Part shown: piece after piece, positions 1 to 10,498 of the stretch | Layout of the letters: every line of letters begins with the position of its first letter | How positions within the stretch are numbered: position 1 is the first letter of the stretch | Source of the DNA: Corylus avellana | Lineage: Eukaryota; Streptophyta; Magnoliopsida; Fagales; Betulaceae | Direction: 5' to 3' | Assembly: GCF_901000735.1 (NCBI RefSeq) | Contig: NC_081547.1 | Span: 20,770,838-20,834,837, forward strand | DNA length: 64,000 bases | Program-made: the position numbers and the translations under genes | The notes under the pieces: model-generated | Database searches by the model: none | What the model was told of the DNA's origin: nothing | The model's input: the letters and a program-made list of their open reading frames with translations, nothing else

Positions 1-600
1 GATAATTCCTTTAATGGAAATTTTCGTTGTAAATCTGGAAAATGAGAATAATAACGTTAGTTTTGTGGCTGGCAAGTACATTATAATTTATGACGCGAAT
101 TGGATTTAGTTAGTACTCACCACTGCCCTCTGGCTCTGCATGAGGGAGGAGGGGCCCGTCGTTTCCAATCAATACACATGGAAATCTTTCTATCCTTTCC
201 TAGACGTTGTCGTTGTGGATTGCTTTGTTGTGGGAGAGGGAGAAAGGAAAGACGAGAAGTTTCAGGGAGGGAGAGAGAGAGAGAGAGGGGGAGTATAACA
301 AAATATAGATAATTTGTTATTTGATAACTTTTAAAAAGTAACTCTTTTAAATTTAATAAAGTGACTTTTTCTTCTCAAATTTAAGAGAGCATTGTGAATA
401 CAAGGAGATTCCCCTTACTGGCGAAAGAATTGCCTTGTGAAAACATCACCTCTTTATCCATCTCTCTACCCGTGTGAAATGCCTTGTAATTTTTTTTTCC
501 TTGTCTCTTTCTCTTTAAGCTAATTCCCAAAAAGTCTTTCTACCTCTTCCTTTCATTTTTTTTCCTCGTCTCATAACCTACTTGTCTCTTATCTTTTATG
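1..600. other. AT-rich non-genic stretch
   Basis: No gene is supported here. The stretch holds a purine-rich GA tract near 265-290 and pyrimidine-rich sequence from 490 to 590. The short open frame at 100-312 is low complexity at its end and matches no family I recognise, so I read it as chance. Confidence 0.5.
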
Positions 601-605
601 TGGTT

Positions 606-609
<4 letters not shown>

Positions 610-659
<50 letters not shown>

Positions 660-700
660 TCTTCCCAAAAAGACAACTTTCTCACAAAAAAAAAAAAAAA
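610..700. repeat. (TA)n, poly(T) and poly(A) low-complexity tract
   Basis: About 40 bases of alternating TA are followed by a T run, and after a 30-base interval by a run of more than 20 A. A simple microsatellite cluster; the open frame across it is an artefact of the repeat. Confidence 0.95.
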
Positions 701-1015
701 AAAAAAATCCTTAGATTAATTTTCATTGCATATGTTGTTGCTTACTATCAAAGTAAATATCATATCCAAACCAACCACGACAATCCTAACTTAAGATAAA
801 TGATTTTAAGATATTTTCACCAATGGTCCAATACATTTGTACTTTCGGAGTAAGTGTTATGAACACAAAATATTCAATATAATCCTTCTATTCATATCTT
901 ATGTGTATGTATATTTCATATTTTTTCTATTTGACCATAATATATATATTTTTTTAATAATAAAAAAAAAAGCGTTTTTTATTGTTGTTGTAACGCCAAA
1001 CCCCATTCATTTAAC

Positions 1016-1369
1016 ATGACCAAACAGGGATTCACGTGGATTTTTTTTAGGTTAGAAAACGCACGCGTGAGTCGTGACTCTCTCTCTTCCCTCTTCCCTC
1101 ACCCCGCACTGACGACTGGCCATCGGAGACCACAAACGCCGAGCACCGCTGACAACAAACCACCCACATCTCCGGCGACGAGCTACCCAACGTCAAAATT
1201 CCCAAATTTCAAAACTCCAACCCACTGTCAAAATTCATCTTTCCTTTCTCCCACTGACGACGAAACACACAGGTTTTATCTGTCTGTCTCTGTTATATTT
1301 CTTGTGTCAAAGTTATGTGATGTTGTAGAACAACTCTTGGGGATATTAATGGTGTTTGTGTTTGGTTGA
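1016..1369 (+). other. GC-richer open stretch, unidentified
   Basis: This patch is richer in C and coding-like codons than its surroundings and is open for 117 codons, rich in Pro, Thr and Ser. It could be the first exon or 5' leader of a gene or transposon: a pyrimidine-rich leader is followed by sequence resembling a 5' intron border. No downstream exons with recognisable protein similarity follow, so I do not call a gene. Confidence 0.25.
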
Positions 1370-1878
1370 CAGAGCACGCAGATGAATTAAGCTATCAAAG
1401 CAATTCTAGTTTTGTTGATATAATTAATATCTAAATTAGTATTAAGAGGTGGTTGGATGTTGATTATTTTAATTTTCTTATTCGATCTTGAGGCTTGTAT
1501 ACGTAGGAAAGAATAGGAATTGATTTCTCGAGTGGTTATTTTGCTTCTACATTGCTTTGATAAGGTAATATTAATTTCTTTTTCTTTAATCATGTTGCAG
1601 AAAACAATTAAAATTGAAAGTGAAATCACACCGACAAAAGTGATTTTTGGAATATCCTTACAGTTCCCAATTTGCTTTTACCAAAAACTTATTTGCTGTC
1701 TCTGCTGGAATAAACGGTTTTGAGAAAGGTTCTATTGGTAATAAACTTTTCATTATGATTATTTACAAATTTAGAAATCTTATATTTTTAATCTTTATTT
1801 GAGTTTCTATAATCATTCCAACTTTCGGTTTCTTTAATTTTTTTAATTTAACTAATTTCTCTTTTTTGAATAGAATTT

Positions 1879-1970
1879 TGGTATCTAGTTCTATTTATTT
1901 TTTATGATTATGTTCTAGCCATACTCCTGGTGCTAAATTTTTTCCCTGACTTACTTTGACAATCCTTTTT

Positions 1971-2005
<35 letters not shown>

Positions 2006-2059
2006 CTCCTGCTTCCTACTCGAAACTTTTTTTTTTCTTCTTGTCATTTATGCATCCAC

Positions 2060-2093
<34 letters not shown>

Positions 2094-2260
2094 GGTATCT
2101 AGTTCTATTTATTTTTTATGATTATGTTCTAGCCATACTCCCGGTGCTAAATTTTTTCCCTGACTTACTTTGACAATCCTTTTTTTTTTAAATTTATTTA
2201 TTTTTTCTCCTGCTTCCTACTCGAAACTTTTTTTCTTCTTCTTGTCATTTATGCATCCAC

Positions 2261-2301
<41 letters not shown>

Positions 2302-2303
2302 TT
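1879..2303. repeat. Local tandem duplication of about 210 bp ending in (ATT)n
   Basis: The block starting GGTATCTAGTTCTATTTATT occurs twice, about 1879-2092 and 2095-2303. Each copy passes through a T run and a CTCCTGCTTCCTACTCGAAA segment and ends in an (ATT)n microsatellite. The copies differ mainly in homopolymer length, as expected from slippage after a recent duplication. Confidence 0.9.
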
Positions 2304-2487
2304 TCATTCCTATCATTTTTAAGAACAAACCCGTGCATTGAACGGGTTTCAAGCTCGTAATAATAATGCGAGAAGTTTTTAGTAATTTTGATTCAATTTC
2401 AATTAGGCCGTGTGTGTTGTTATCAAACTAAAGAATTTGAATAATTATTCCATTTTAACCTCTTCTATTCCCAGTAATACATATTTA

Positions 2488-2887
2488 GAGCTCACTTGGT
2501 TCACGGATCGAGTATTCCATTAGGTAAAAGAATAGCTATTATTAGGAATAGAGAAAATGGAATGAAATAGTTATTCTTATTCCTTAGTTTGGTAACAATG
2601 TATGTATTAATTGTAATTGGAGTTGAACCTAAATTACCAAAAACCCTACCCTTCTTAAAATAAACTTTTTGAAAAAAATTTGGTTTTTTGGAAAAAGCTG
2701 TTAATTCCTTCATGAATAGCTATTGCTCTAATTTTTTAGAGAAATAGTTATTAATGTATGTAAGGGATTAGTGATTCACATGGGAATAACTATTCCTAGG
2801 AATAGACTATTACCAAACAAAGTAATGAATATTCCATAGGAATAGCTATTCCATTCTAGGAGTCTATTCCTCAAACCAAACAGACTC
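2488..2887. mobile_element. Palindromic MITE (Tourist-like?)
   Basis: The left end GAGCTCACTTGGTTC and the right end, reverse complement GAGTCTGTTTGGTTTGAGGA, are imperfect inverted repeats. Both arms carry repeated AATAGCTATTCC-type palindromes. Flanks are TTA on the left and TAA on the right, which resembles but does not exactly match the 3-bp TTA duplication of PIF/Harbinger MITEs. About 400 bp, no coding capacity. The superfamily is inferred. Confidence 0.6.
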
Positions 2888-2999
2888 TAAAAGTTTACCG
2901 GTATAGAATTACTATAAAATCACGTGGAGTATATGAGACTCATTAATTAATTTTGTGTTAAGTTTCTCTCTAATGATCTATAGACATAAAAAAGTTTTT

Positions 3000-3176
3000 G
3001 TGCACATGTATTATCCGTTGGGATAAATAAAGTTAGATCCAGAATGACCTATTGGAAGTTATTCATAAAGAATTATACCATATAAGGATTTTGTTTAGAA
3101 AGATTAAAACATTGTAATACATTGAAGGAAATGTTAATATAATTGCATAACCGCCGTGATTCATGTATTGTATCTC
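3000..3176. repeat. Dispersed repeat, second copy at 32475-32690
   Basis: Sequence including GTTTTTGTGCACATGTA and ATAACCGCCGTGATTCATG recurs, diverged but collinear, at 32475-32690. No terminal structure was found. It is probably a fragment of an unrecognised element. Confidence 0.7.
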
Positions 3177-3194
3177 TCTAAATCTAGTATCTAA

Positions 3195-3195
<1 letters not shown>

Positions 3196-3234
<39 letters not shown>

Positions 3235-3235
3235 A
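3196..3235. repeat. (CT)n(TA)n microsatellite
   Basis: A compound simple repeat of CT dinucleotides followed by TA dinucleotides. Confidence 0.95.
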
Positions 3236-3339
3236 GTCGAGTTTTGGCTTAGAGAGTGTTTAGAATTGCGACACGTGTCTTCAATCGGTCATATTAGAAA
3301 GTACATAGAATTGCAACACGTGGCGTTTTAGATGTTAGC

Positions 3340-3791
3340 CTTTTAGTGAGACAATTAAAACATAGGGGTTTGATTTGTAATGCATTGAATTGTCTAAATG
3401 AAGAAAATAAAAGGTTTTCAAATTTTCTCTTTCTCTCTCTTTATCTAATTTTCTTTTCATCTTCTCTTGCTTTATGTTTACATCACAATGTGAGACAATT
3501 AAAACATATAGGATTTATTTGTAATATATTTAATTGTCTCAATAAAGAAAACAAAAGGTTCACAAATTCTCTCTCTGTCTTTATTTTACAAATTCTCTCT
3601 CTATCTTTATTTTTCTTTTTATCTTCTCTTGCTTTCTCTTTTGGAACATATTTAATTGATATCTTAATGAAGAAAACAAAATGTTCTCTTTATTTAATTT
3701 TCTTTTTATCTTCTCTTGCTTTATGTTTATATCTCAATGTGAGAAAATGAAAACGTGTGGATTTTATTTGTAATATATTTAATTGTCTTAA
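3340..3791 (+). repeat. Minisatellite with ~145-bp unit, left part
   Basis: Diverged units begin GTGAGACAATTAAAACATA near 3344 and 3488 and a variant near 3739. Each contains an ATTGTCT(A/C)AATGAAGAAAA core and a CT-rich part. The same unit resumes at 6100-6360, so one array was split by the insertions at 3792-6086. Open frames over the array reflect its composition. Confidence 0.8.
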
Positions 3792-4067
3792 GGGGTAATT
3801 TCAATTGACCCCATGATGTTCTGCGCCTTTTGCAAACACCACCCTAAAGTTCAAAGTCTCTCACTTTGGTGTATCCAAATTTGATTTGCTTCCACTTTCC
3901 CCCTTGCGTTAGGATTTTCTATGAAATCCTAACGGAGCTCCTCTCACGTGCCGCGCATGTGATTCATTTTTACTGAAACACCCGTTATACCCCTACTATT
4001 AAGACAGAACCTTACGAAAACACCCTTGCACCTATTTTCTCAAAATCATGATTACTAAAGCCGTCGT

Positions 4068-4295
4068 TCAAACATTTATACCCCTGCTTTGGAATGCCAT
4101 GGTCTGACTGGTATCATCTTCTGAGCTCCCCATGTAGAACCCTTGCGCCTTCCTACCAATCCTGAGCGGAGATGTCAGCTCATCGTCGAACACTGTCATG
4201 GTGTTGAACATGAGCTTCTGGAGGATCTTCCCTGATGGAAGCTGACCCCCATTGACGACTAGAACGTTTCCAAATCTGCCGTTGTTTTGCATCAC
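4068..4295 (-). pseudogene. Dirigent-protein gene fragment captured in a TIR element
   Basis: The 75-residue minus-strand frame contains GQLPSGKILQKLMFNTMTVFDDELT followed by GRKAQGFYMGSSEDDTSQTM in two nearby stretches. I recognise the central part of the plant dirigent family (ESB1/DIR10-like subgroup), whose members carry a Gln-Lys-Leu-Met-Phe...Asp-Asp-Glu-Leu-Thr block and a Gly-Phe-Tyr-x-x-Ser-Ser-x-Asp-Gly-Thr-Ser block. Dirigent proteins guide stereo-selective phenoxy-radical coupling in the cell wall. Signal peptide, N-terminal linker and C-terminal barrel strands are missing and the frame runs into the TIR, so it cannot make the enzyme. A second copy of part of it lies at 7797-7965. 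Confidence 0.75.
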
Positions 4296-4446
4296 AGCTG
4301 TATGAACAAACTGAATATATACCTATATCTCTTCACACTTTTTTTGTTCAGACTAAAATGATTGCTATATACAGAAATATGTCTTCAAGAATGGTTCTCA
4401 ATTTCTCATACAATATAAATATCCGCCAAATACATAATACTAGTGT

Positions 4447-4850
4447 TCAAAAAGTGTCCATTCTAACAACCTCTGCCGCAAGCTCATCAATCAATAATCT
4501 TTCTATATCTCTACCTATTAAATCGATATCTTCTCCTAAATCTAAAGATCCCAGCTCCTTTTCCAGCGCTTTCACTGTTGGGTGCTTGTTCATTTCCTGT
4601 TCTTGGCTGACCACCAATGTCCACAACTCTTCCTCAATCATATCCTGACTTAGCATGGGGTTAAATATTTTTGATTTAGGCTTTGCCCATGTGGGAATAC
4701 CCATGTATGGCTGGAGCATCTATATCAGCCCTGAATTTATTCGGTCAAAGAGAAGCTGCCTTTTCGATGCAGACTTTAATTTCGTTCCAGGAAGCCTTTT
4801 CGATCTCTTCCTGGAAGCCCACTTGGGAATACCCACGTAATCGTGATTTT
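4447..4850 (-). pseudogene. DUF4378-domain gene fragment captured in a TIR element
   Basis: On the minus strand one frame reads from about 4850 to 4447 with a single in-frame TAG near 4720. It includes SASKRQLLFDRINSGLI before the stop and LGEDIDLIGRDIERLLIDEL after it. The pattern of Lys-Arg-x-Leu-Leu-Phe-Asp-Arg-Ile-Asn, then Glu-Glu-Glu-Leu-Trp, then Asp-Ile-Glu-Arg-Leu-Leu-Ile-Asp-Glu-Leu resembles the C-terminal DUF4378 domain of plant TRM/LONGIFOLIA-type proteins. This is family recognition from memory, so moderate confidence. The stop and the lack of any upstream exons make it a fragment. Confidence 0.55.
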
Positions 4851-5109
4851 GAGAAAATAGGTTCTGAGTGTGTTTTTGTAAGGTTCTGTCTAAATAGCAG
4901 GGGTATAACGGGTGTTTCAGCAAAAATGAATCACATGCGCGGCACATGAAAGGAGCTCTGTTAGGATTTCATAGAAAATCCTAATGGAAGCGGGAAAGTG
5001 GAAGCAAATTAAATTTGAATACACCAAAATGAGAGACTTTGAACTTTGGGGGGTGTTTGCAAAAGGCGCGAAATATCAAGGGGGTTAAGTGAAATTACCC
5101 CTTATCTTA

Positions 5110-6086
5110 ATTTTTTTTTTTTTTTTTGAAAGAAAAACATTTCAATTTCATTGATAATAATTACGAGCATAAAACTCACATCGCAAGAGCACCAAGTCCT
5201 AAAAGTGCAAATTATAGCTGAAGCTACAAAGATACAATCATCACCTAAAACCTCTGTTAACCTATGACTAGTTTTCAGTTGAAATAACAGATCTGCATAA
5301 GACAAACGCAATTTAATGCATAGGTAGCTCAAATTCCTCCTCGACCCAAAAGCCAGGATAAAGTTCACGTCCACAACTCAAAGGCCTGGACCAAAAATCA
5401 TATCCACGACCCAAAGGTCTGGACCAAAGTTCAGTTCACATCCAAGCAGGCAGATCAAGGGGCCAAAGCCTTATTACAAACAGAAACAAGAAAATCGAAA
5501 TAAAATGTGGGCGAACCAAAGAGGTGGAGCCTTATTACAAGCAAACAACATGAATGAAATGCATATAAGAAAAAACAGGAACAAAGGCAATACAAGGAAA
5601 GTAAAACAAAACGGGAATAGGCACATGCAGCGTGGATGCCGATAGTGCACTCGCCGGAGACCGACATTGGAAGGGAACGCTGGAAGCTCGACGCTGCAGG
5701 GACGCGGAAAAAGGCCCAAAACAGTGGACGGAGGGAGGCGAAGCTGATCGCCAACTGGCCGAAAAACCATCGCAGCAGGGGGTGTTTAGGTTCTTCACTG
5801 GAGGGGCGCGAGGAAAAACCCAGCAGCGGACAGTGGGCGGCAGAGCGGGCGGAGGAGATTGGCGGCGAATACAAAACAAAACAAGGGGGATTTTGAAAGA
5901 AACCCCAAAATCAACACTCACACTAAGTGACACACAAGCAAAGCTACAAGAACAACATACCAAAAACACAGCAAAGAAATATAAGGGAAAGGAACAGAAA
6001 ACAACCAGAGAGCCCTGCTAGAGACAAAAGCCGAACAAAGAGGAAGGGGTGCCCCTTCCTCACCCCTTTTCCGCTGCCCCTTCCTC
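5110..6086 (-). mobile_element. Antisense 5'-truncated poly(A) retroposon, 13-bp TSD
   Basis: Reading the minus strand, the element ends in a poly(A) tail (a T run at about 5111-5127 on the plus strand). It is bounded by the perfect 13-base duplication ACCCCTTATCTTA at 5097-5109 and 6087-6099. The 3' half matches the element at 51253-52124, sharing GCTTGTAATAA and CAGATCTGTTATTTCA. Target-primed insertion with a tail and a variable-length duplication is the mark of LINE-mobilised sequence. No reverse transcriptase is present. It inserted after the element at 3792-5101, because its target duplication includes that element's terminal CCCC. Confidence 0.85.
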
Positions 6087-6099
6087 ACCCCTTATCTTA

Positions 6100-6360
6100 T
6101 TGAAGAAAACAAAAGGTTCACAAATTCTCTCTCTCTCTCTCTCTCTCTATTTTTCTTTTTATATTATCTTGCTTTCTCTTTATATCTCAATGTGAGACAA
6201 TTAAAACGTAGGTGTTTTATTTGGAATTGATTTAATTGATATCTTAATGAAGAAAACAAAAGGTTCCCGAATTCTCTTTCTCTCTGTTTATTTTTCTTCG
6301 CTTACTTTCTATTTATATCTCAATATTCTTTTGTAAATTTCGCACTCAATTCAAGAAAAA
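6100..6360 (+). repeat. Minisatellite with ~145-bp unit, right part
   Basis: This continues the array of 3340-3791. GTGAGACAATTAAAACGTA appears near 6193 and TTAATTGATATCTTAATGAAG near 6230. CT-rich segments separate the units. Confidence 0.8.
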
Positions 6361-6960
6361 GACGAGAGAAAGGGAGAGAGTTTTCAATCGTTCTTTCTCA
6401 ATGAAAAATTATATTACAGCTCTTTTCTTTTCTGTTTTTTTTTTGCTAGAACATTTATTTTCCATTATATTAGTATTGTCATTTTATATGTTTTTTTTTT
6501 TTTTTTTTATCTTTATTTTTGGTGTTTATGTTCTTCCATTTTGTTTTTTTTTTTTCCTTATTTTTTTCTTCTTCTATTTTTTCTTCTTTTACTATCTATT
6601 TATATCAATCAATTCTCGACAAAGACAAGAGAGATAGAGTTTCTATTNNNNNNNNNNNNNNNNNNNNNNNNNNNNNNNNNNNNNNNNNNNNNNNNNNNNN
6701 NNNNNNNNNNNNNNNNNNNNNNNNNNNNNNNNNNNNNNNNNNNNNNNAATTTTTCATTGAGAAACAACGAATAGAAACTCTCTCTCTCTCTCTTGTCTTT
6801 TCCGGAATTGATTGATATAAATAGAAAGTAAAAAAATAAAAAATAAAAATAGAAAAAAAATATAAGGGACAAAAACAAAAATGGGAGAACATAAGCCCCA
6901 ACAATGAAGATAAAAAAACATATAAAATGACAATACTAATATAATGGAAAATAAATGTGT
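6360..6960. repeat. Inverted repeat surrounding an assembly gap
   Basis: The left arm (about 6400-6647) reads forward into the N run. The right arm (6748 to ~6960) is its reverse complement: CAATCAATTCT and its complement, the T/A runs, and CCATTATATTAGTATTGTCATTTTATATG all recur. More diverged pieces of the same sequence lie at 7200-7370. Either a long palindrome that broke the assembly, or two inverted copies of one element. Confidence 0.75.
6648..6747. other. Assembly gap (100 N)
   Basis: A run of exactly 100 N, a conventional placeholder of unknown true length. It sits in the centre of an inverted repeat. Confidence 1.
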
Positions 6961-7380
6961 TTTTTTTAACCATCCTTCACATATATAAAAGTAAGAGAAA
7001 CTAATTTTAAGACATAGGAAAGCTAAATAAAAAAAATAAAAAAAATAAAAAAAATAAATCTACGATTGAAAAATTAAGTATATTGGAAACATTGAGTTTC
7101 CACGAAAAGAAACCCTCACTATTATTTCCTGAATTCAACGTAAAATTTACAAAAGAAAAGTGATCATTTGAATAAAAAATAATATATAAATTAGGAAAAA
7201 AAAAAAAAAAGGGGGTCAAAAACAAAAAATGAAAGAACATAAGCACCGGAAATAAAGATAATATATATATATATATATGAAAATATTAATATAATTGAAA
7301 ATAACTATTCTAGCAAAACAAAAAACAACGAAAAAAAAAAAAAAAACTGTTGTATAATTTTTCATTGAAAAACAATGATT

Positions 7381-7796
7381 GGAATGTGACATATAAGTTG
7401 ATTTCCAAAGTCCTTGCTAATAGACTCAAAAAAATATTGCCTCACATTATCTCTCTAATTCATAGTGCTTTTATGCCATGGAGACTAATCACAAATAATC
7501 TTTTGGTGGCCTATGAGACCCTACATACAATGCATACGTGGTTAAAAGGCAAGAAGAGTTATATGGCGGTGAAACTAGATATGAGCAAAGCCTACGACCA
7601 CGTTGAATGGAAATTTCTAGAAGCTGTCATGCGACGTTTGGGGTTTACGGATCGTTGGATTCAACTTATTATGATGTGCATTGCAACGGTTGAATATGCG
7701 GTGTTAGTGAATGGGAAGCCATGTGGGAAAATTATTCCGGAGAGAGATATAAGACAGGGAGATCCTATTTCCCCATATCTGTTCCTCTTATGTGAA
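7381..7796 (+). pseudogene. LINE reverse-transcriptase fragment
   Basis: The frame reads from a Tyr-Lys-Leu-Ile-Ser-Lys-Val-Leu-Ala-Asn-Arg-Leu-Lys block through LDMSKAYDHVEW, which holds the first catalytic Asp, to IRQGDPISPYLF. These are the central motifs of the plant L1-type ORF2 reverse transcriptase. The endonuclease, the FADD motif and the C-terminus are absent. At 7797 the sequence switches abruptly to the dirigent-carrying TIR element, so the long open frame that crosses the junction is a chance fusion. Confidence 0.9.
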
Positions 7797-7966
7797 AAGC
7801 GCAAGGGTTCTACGTGGGGAGCTCGAAAGATGGTGCCAGTCAGACCATGGCGTTCCAAAGCAGGGGTATAAACATTTGAACGATGGCTTTAGTAATCGTG
7901 ATTTTGAGAAAATAGGTGCAAGGGTGTTTTCGTAAGGTTTTGTCTAAATAGCAGGGGTATAATTAG
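7797..7966 (+). mobile_element. Second, partial copy of the dirigent-carrying TIR element
   Basis: This segment is the reverse complement of about 3985-4153 with scattered substitutions. One frame reads AQGFYVGSSKDGASQTMAF and then stops, the end of the captured dirigent piece. The inner part of the TIR follows, including AAATAGCAGGGGTATAA. It breaks off at 7966, where a TAGGGCTGGGC-type element starts. Confidence 0.8.
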
Positions 7967-8181
7967 GGCTGGGCAAAAACCCGCCCAACCCGTAAACCCG
8001 CCCCGCCCAGCCCCGATCTGCCCCGCCTTGACCGGGTTTTATGCGTATTTTTTAGGGTTCGGGTAAAATTTCTCTAACCCGTGCGGGGTGGGGCAGGTAG
8101 CGGGTTTAGACATTTTTTCCCTGCGGGTACCCTCCCCGCCCCGATTCTACCTGCCCATTAGTAACCTAACCCTAAAAACCC
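7967..8181. mobile_element. hAT-type element end (TAGGGCTGGGC family), truncated by gap
   Basis: TAGGGCTGGGCAAAAACCCG followed by tandem CCCGCCCC motifs is a terminal sequence I associate with plant non-autonomous hAT elements. The other end is lost in the adjacent N run. The superfamily is inferred. Confidence 0.45.
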
Positions 8182-8281
8182 NNNNNNNNNNNNNNNNNNN
8201 NNNNNNNNNNNNNNNNNNNNNNNNNNNNNNNNNNNNNNNNNNNNNNNNNNNNNNNNNNNNNNNNNNNNNNNNNNNNNNNNN
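8182..8281. other. Assembly gap (100 N)
   Basis: Placeholder gap. The left flank is repetitive and the right flank starts a 1-kb repeat shared with 47989-49000. Confidence 1.
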
Positions 8282-8312
8282 AGGTTCCACATGTAAAAAT
8301 AAATAAATAAAA

Positions 8313-9355
8313 AAGATTTGTTCAAAGCATGGTTTTAGCATTTAAAATTTCCAGGAAATGTTTAGAGAGGAGAAAAGAAGGACAGACCATAGAACCTTAA
8401 TGACAATGAATTGTAGCCCTCAAATCAATATACTTTAAATGGAATAGTGGCATAAAACTAGTGTTAGTTGTAACTTGATACAGTAGTGTGAGTAGTAATC
8501 ATTCAAGTTACTTGCCTCAATATTTATTACGTAGCTTGAACATTTCCTCCTTTGAATATAAGTGCTGTTAATAATCGACTCTAACATAATCCAAAAGCTA
8601 CCATAGGCACTTCCTGCCGGACCAAAAATGCTACTTCTTCTGCTTTGGACTCGGCCCTAAATTTAGTAGCCATTTATTTCTGCCACTAGTTGGTAGCGAC
8701 AGCTTGACTTGTCCTATGGCGGAAGCAGTAACAGTCCTCAGTAGCCTAGCCTATATCCTGTTGTCTACACATTTTTTTTTTCTAAGCAAATAAAGAAAAG
8801 GGAACATATATGGAGATAGGGATGGTCATTGCAACTTAGTGGAATAGAGTGAAGAACTTCCCTCCAATTTGCAATAGGGTGGAATTTGTGTCCAACTTCA
8901 CAATAAAGTCATCTATTAAATTTATAGAGCATATATAGGACCATCTCACGACCTTTGTTTTACTTAGTTAAATGTCCATTTTGTTGACTTAAACATTTGC
9001 ATTTATTATTGATCATTATAGTCCTTGCGTAGATGTCTTATGGCTTTGTTTTTTAACTTCGCATGATACTTATTTTTGCTAGAATGTGGATAAATGTGTA
9101 CATCACTTGAAAGTTATATCATTCTCAAGTATGCATGAATAAACGTGCCAAGAATGCTTAAAAAATAAGGAAATTCTTTTTAGATATTGTACTACTCTAT
9201 TTAGGTGTGATGTGGTTCTTATTTCAGTTAGGTAGCTTGGGAACATCAAATATTAGAATTTCAAACTTGGACTTTGGTAGAGCAAGAATTGGTATTCTAA
9301 AACAGTTTGGCATAAGAACTTGGGCAGGACAGAGAACACAACAATTTGCAGGGTT
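8313..9355 (+). repeat. 1-kb dispersed repeat, copy A
   Basis: Collinear with 47989-49000 and clearly homologous throughout, from AAGATTTGTTCAAAGCATGG to ACAACAATTTGCAGGGTT, with small indels. The last ~130 bases are open in one frame in both copies, but I recognise no family. No TIRs, tail or target duplication were found. It could be a duplicated intron plus exon of an unidentified gene. Confidence 0.85.
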
Positions 9356-9675
9356 GTGTATAGATATTTTTTGGCCTTGTGATGAGCATTGAGTAGCCAA
9401 AATTTTTGACAACAATAAATTTTGCATACTAAAAAGCGAAAATAATGATTTTTAAATAAAAATATAATATTAATATTAAAATAAATATTATTTAATTAAT
9501 ATTTAATATAAAAAAGCCTCACTTAAACTTTTCGCCTTAAACCTCAAAATATATCCAGTCGACCCTACATAGGACCACCCTCGTGAATCGAGGAGAACAA
9601 TTCTAGAGTCCCCAGTCGAGGCGCCTCCCACTGAGGAGCGATGTAATCGACGTAGCATATATTTGGAGATTAGGT
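9356..9675. other. AT-rich spacer and repeat-like sequence
   Basis: A run of A/T-only sequence (9440-9520) is followed by GC-richer sequence with GTCGAGGCGCCTCCCACTGA, which looks like part of a retroelement LTR but has no recognisable boundary. No gene. Confidence 0.4.
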
Positions 9676-10498
9676 TATGAAAGAAAGGCACACCCCCATG
9701 CCTATTTAGAACTCGAAAATCTAGAAGAGGAGATCGGCCATATAAAAAAATGAGATTGACTAAAGGAACCCCTTTGAGGAAAGATCTTCATTACAACCCA
9801 CCACCTTCCATATCGGACCATTACACTCTAATATTTGCCGGACATACCTACTTACCTTATGGAATGCAACTCCATAAAAGAGGATCAAACCCTAAGCACA
9901 AAGAACTCGATCAATCACCCTTAATCTTCTTATAATTTATTTAGAATTGTGTTTAAGAAATAATGCTTTTAAGTAAAAAGAAAAAAACGTTTTTCGGCAA
10001 AAACTTCACTTTTTAGCTTTTGTCAAAAGTGCATTTTGGCAATTTTACAATTCAAAAAGTCAAAAAAATACTTTTAATTTTTTGTTACCAAATATGTTAA
10101 CTTTTGTTTTGTATGGCTTTTTAAGTACTAAAATTACTAAGTTCTCTAATGCAATCTCAAACAGGCCCTTAACCTATTATCTTCATAAAGCTATTTTACT
10201 GACATATGTATCAGAGTGTCCACCACTAGCTTTTTCCGATGAGTCACCCTACATCTCTTCTTATTGTTTTACAGGTATGCATGGCAGACCGAGCTTTCGT
10301 GGTGCGATCAACTCTATCAACAATAGTCATCAAGAATATATATATATATATATTAATCTTACTCTCACTTTTATCCATGCCTTCTCCTTTTTCTTTTTAT
10401 GTGACGGCTCCCTTGTTACAATGACACTACTTTTATAGTGCCTTAGGAAAAAAACAAAAAACCTTTTAGTGGCAAAGAAGAAAAAAAGAAAAGAAAAG

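Larger units (their letters stand above)
3792..5101. mobile_element. Mutator-like element with long TIRs carrying gene fragments (Pack-MULE-like)
   Basis: About 265 bp at the left (3792 to ~4055) are the inverted complement of the right end (~4838 to 5101). Both ends start GGGGTAATTTCA and share landmarks such as AAAGTTCAAAGTCTCTCA and AGGATTTTCTATGAAATCCTAA. The 9-base flanks TTGTCTTAA and TTATCTTAT match at 7 of 9 positions once the retroposon at 5110-6086 is removed. This fits an old Mutator-type insertion. There is no transposase. The middle holds pieces of two unrelated cellular genes on the minus strand, the definition of a Pack-type element. Confidence 0.8.

Noticed and set aside
5455..5969. 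Three overlapping minus-strand frames of 98-144 codons
   Set aside because: They overlap in different frames inside a retroposon, are Cys/Phe/Ser/Pro-rich from its CT-rich composition, and match no domain.
3180..6360. CRISPR-like array of spaced repeats
   Set aside because: The units are ~145 bp, diverged and without unique spacers, in a plant nuclear genome; it is a minisatellite.
7350..7871. A 173-residue fusion protein of reverse transcriptase and a novel C-terminus
   Set aside because: The C-terminal part is the dirigent-carrying repeat read in the wrong frame; the junction is a transposon breakpoint.
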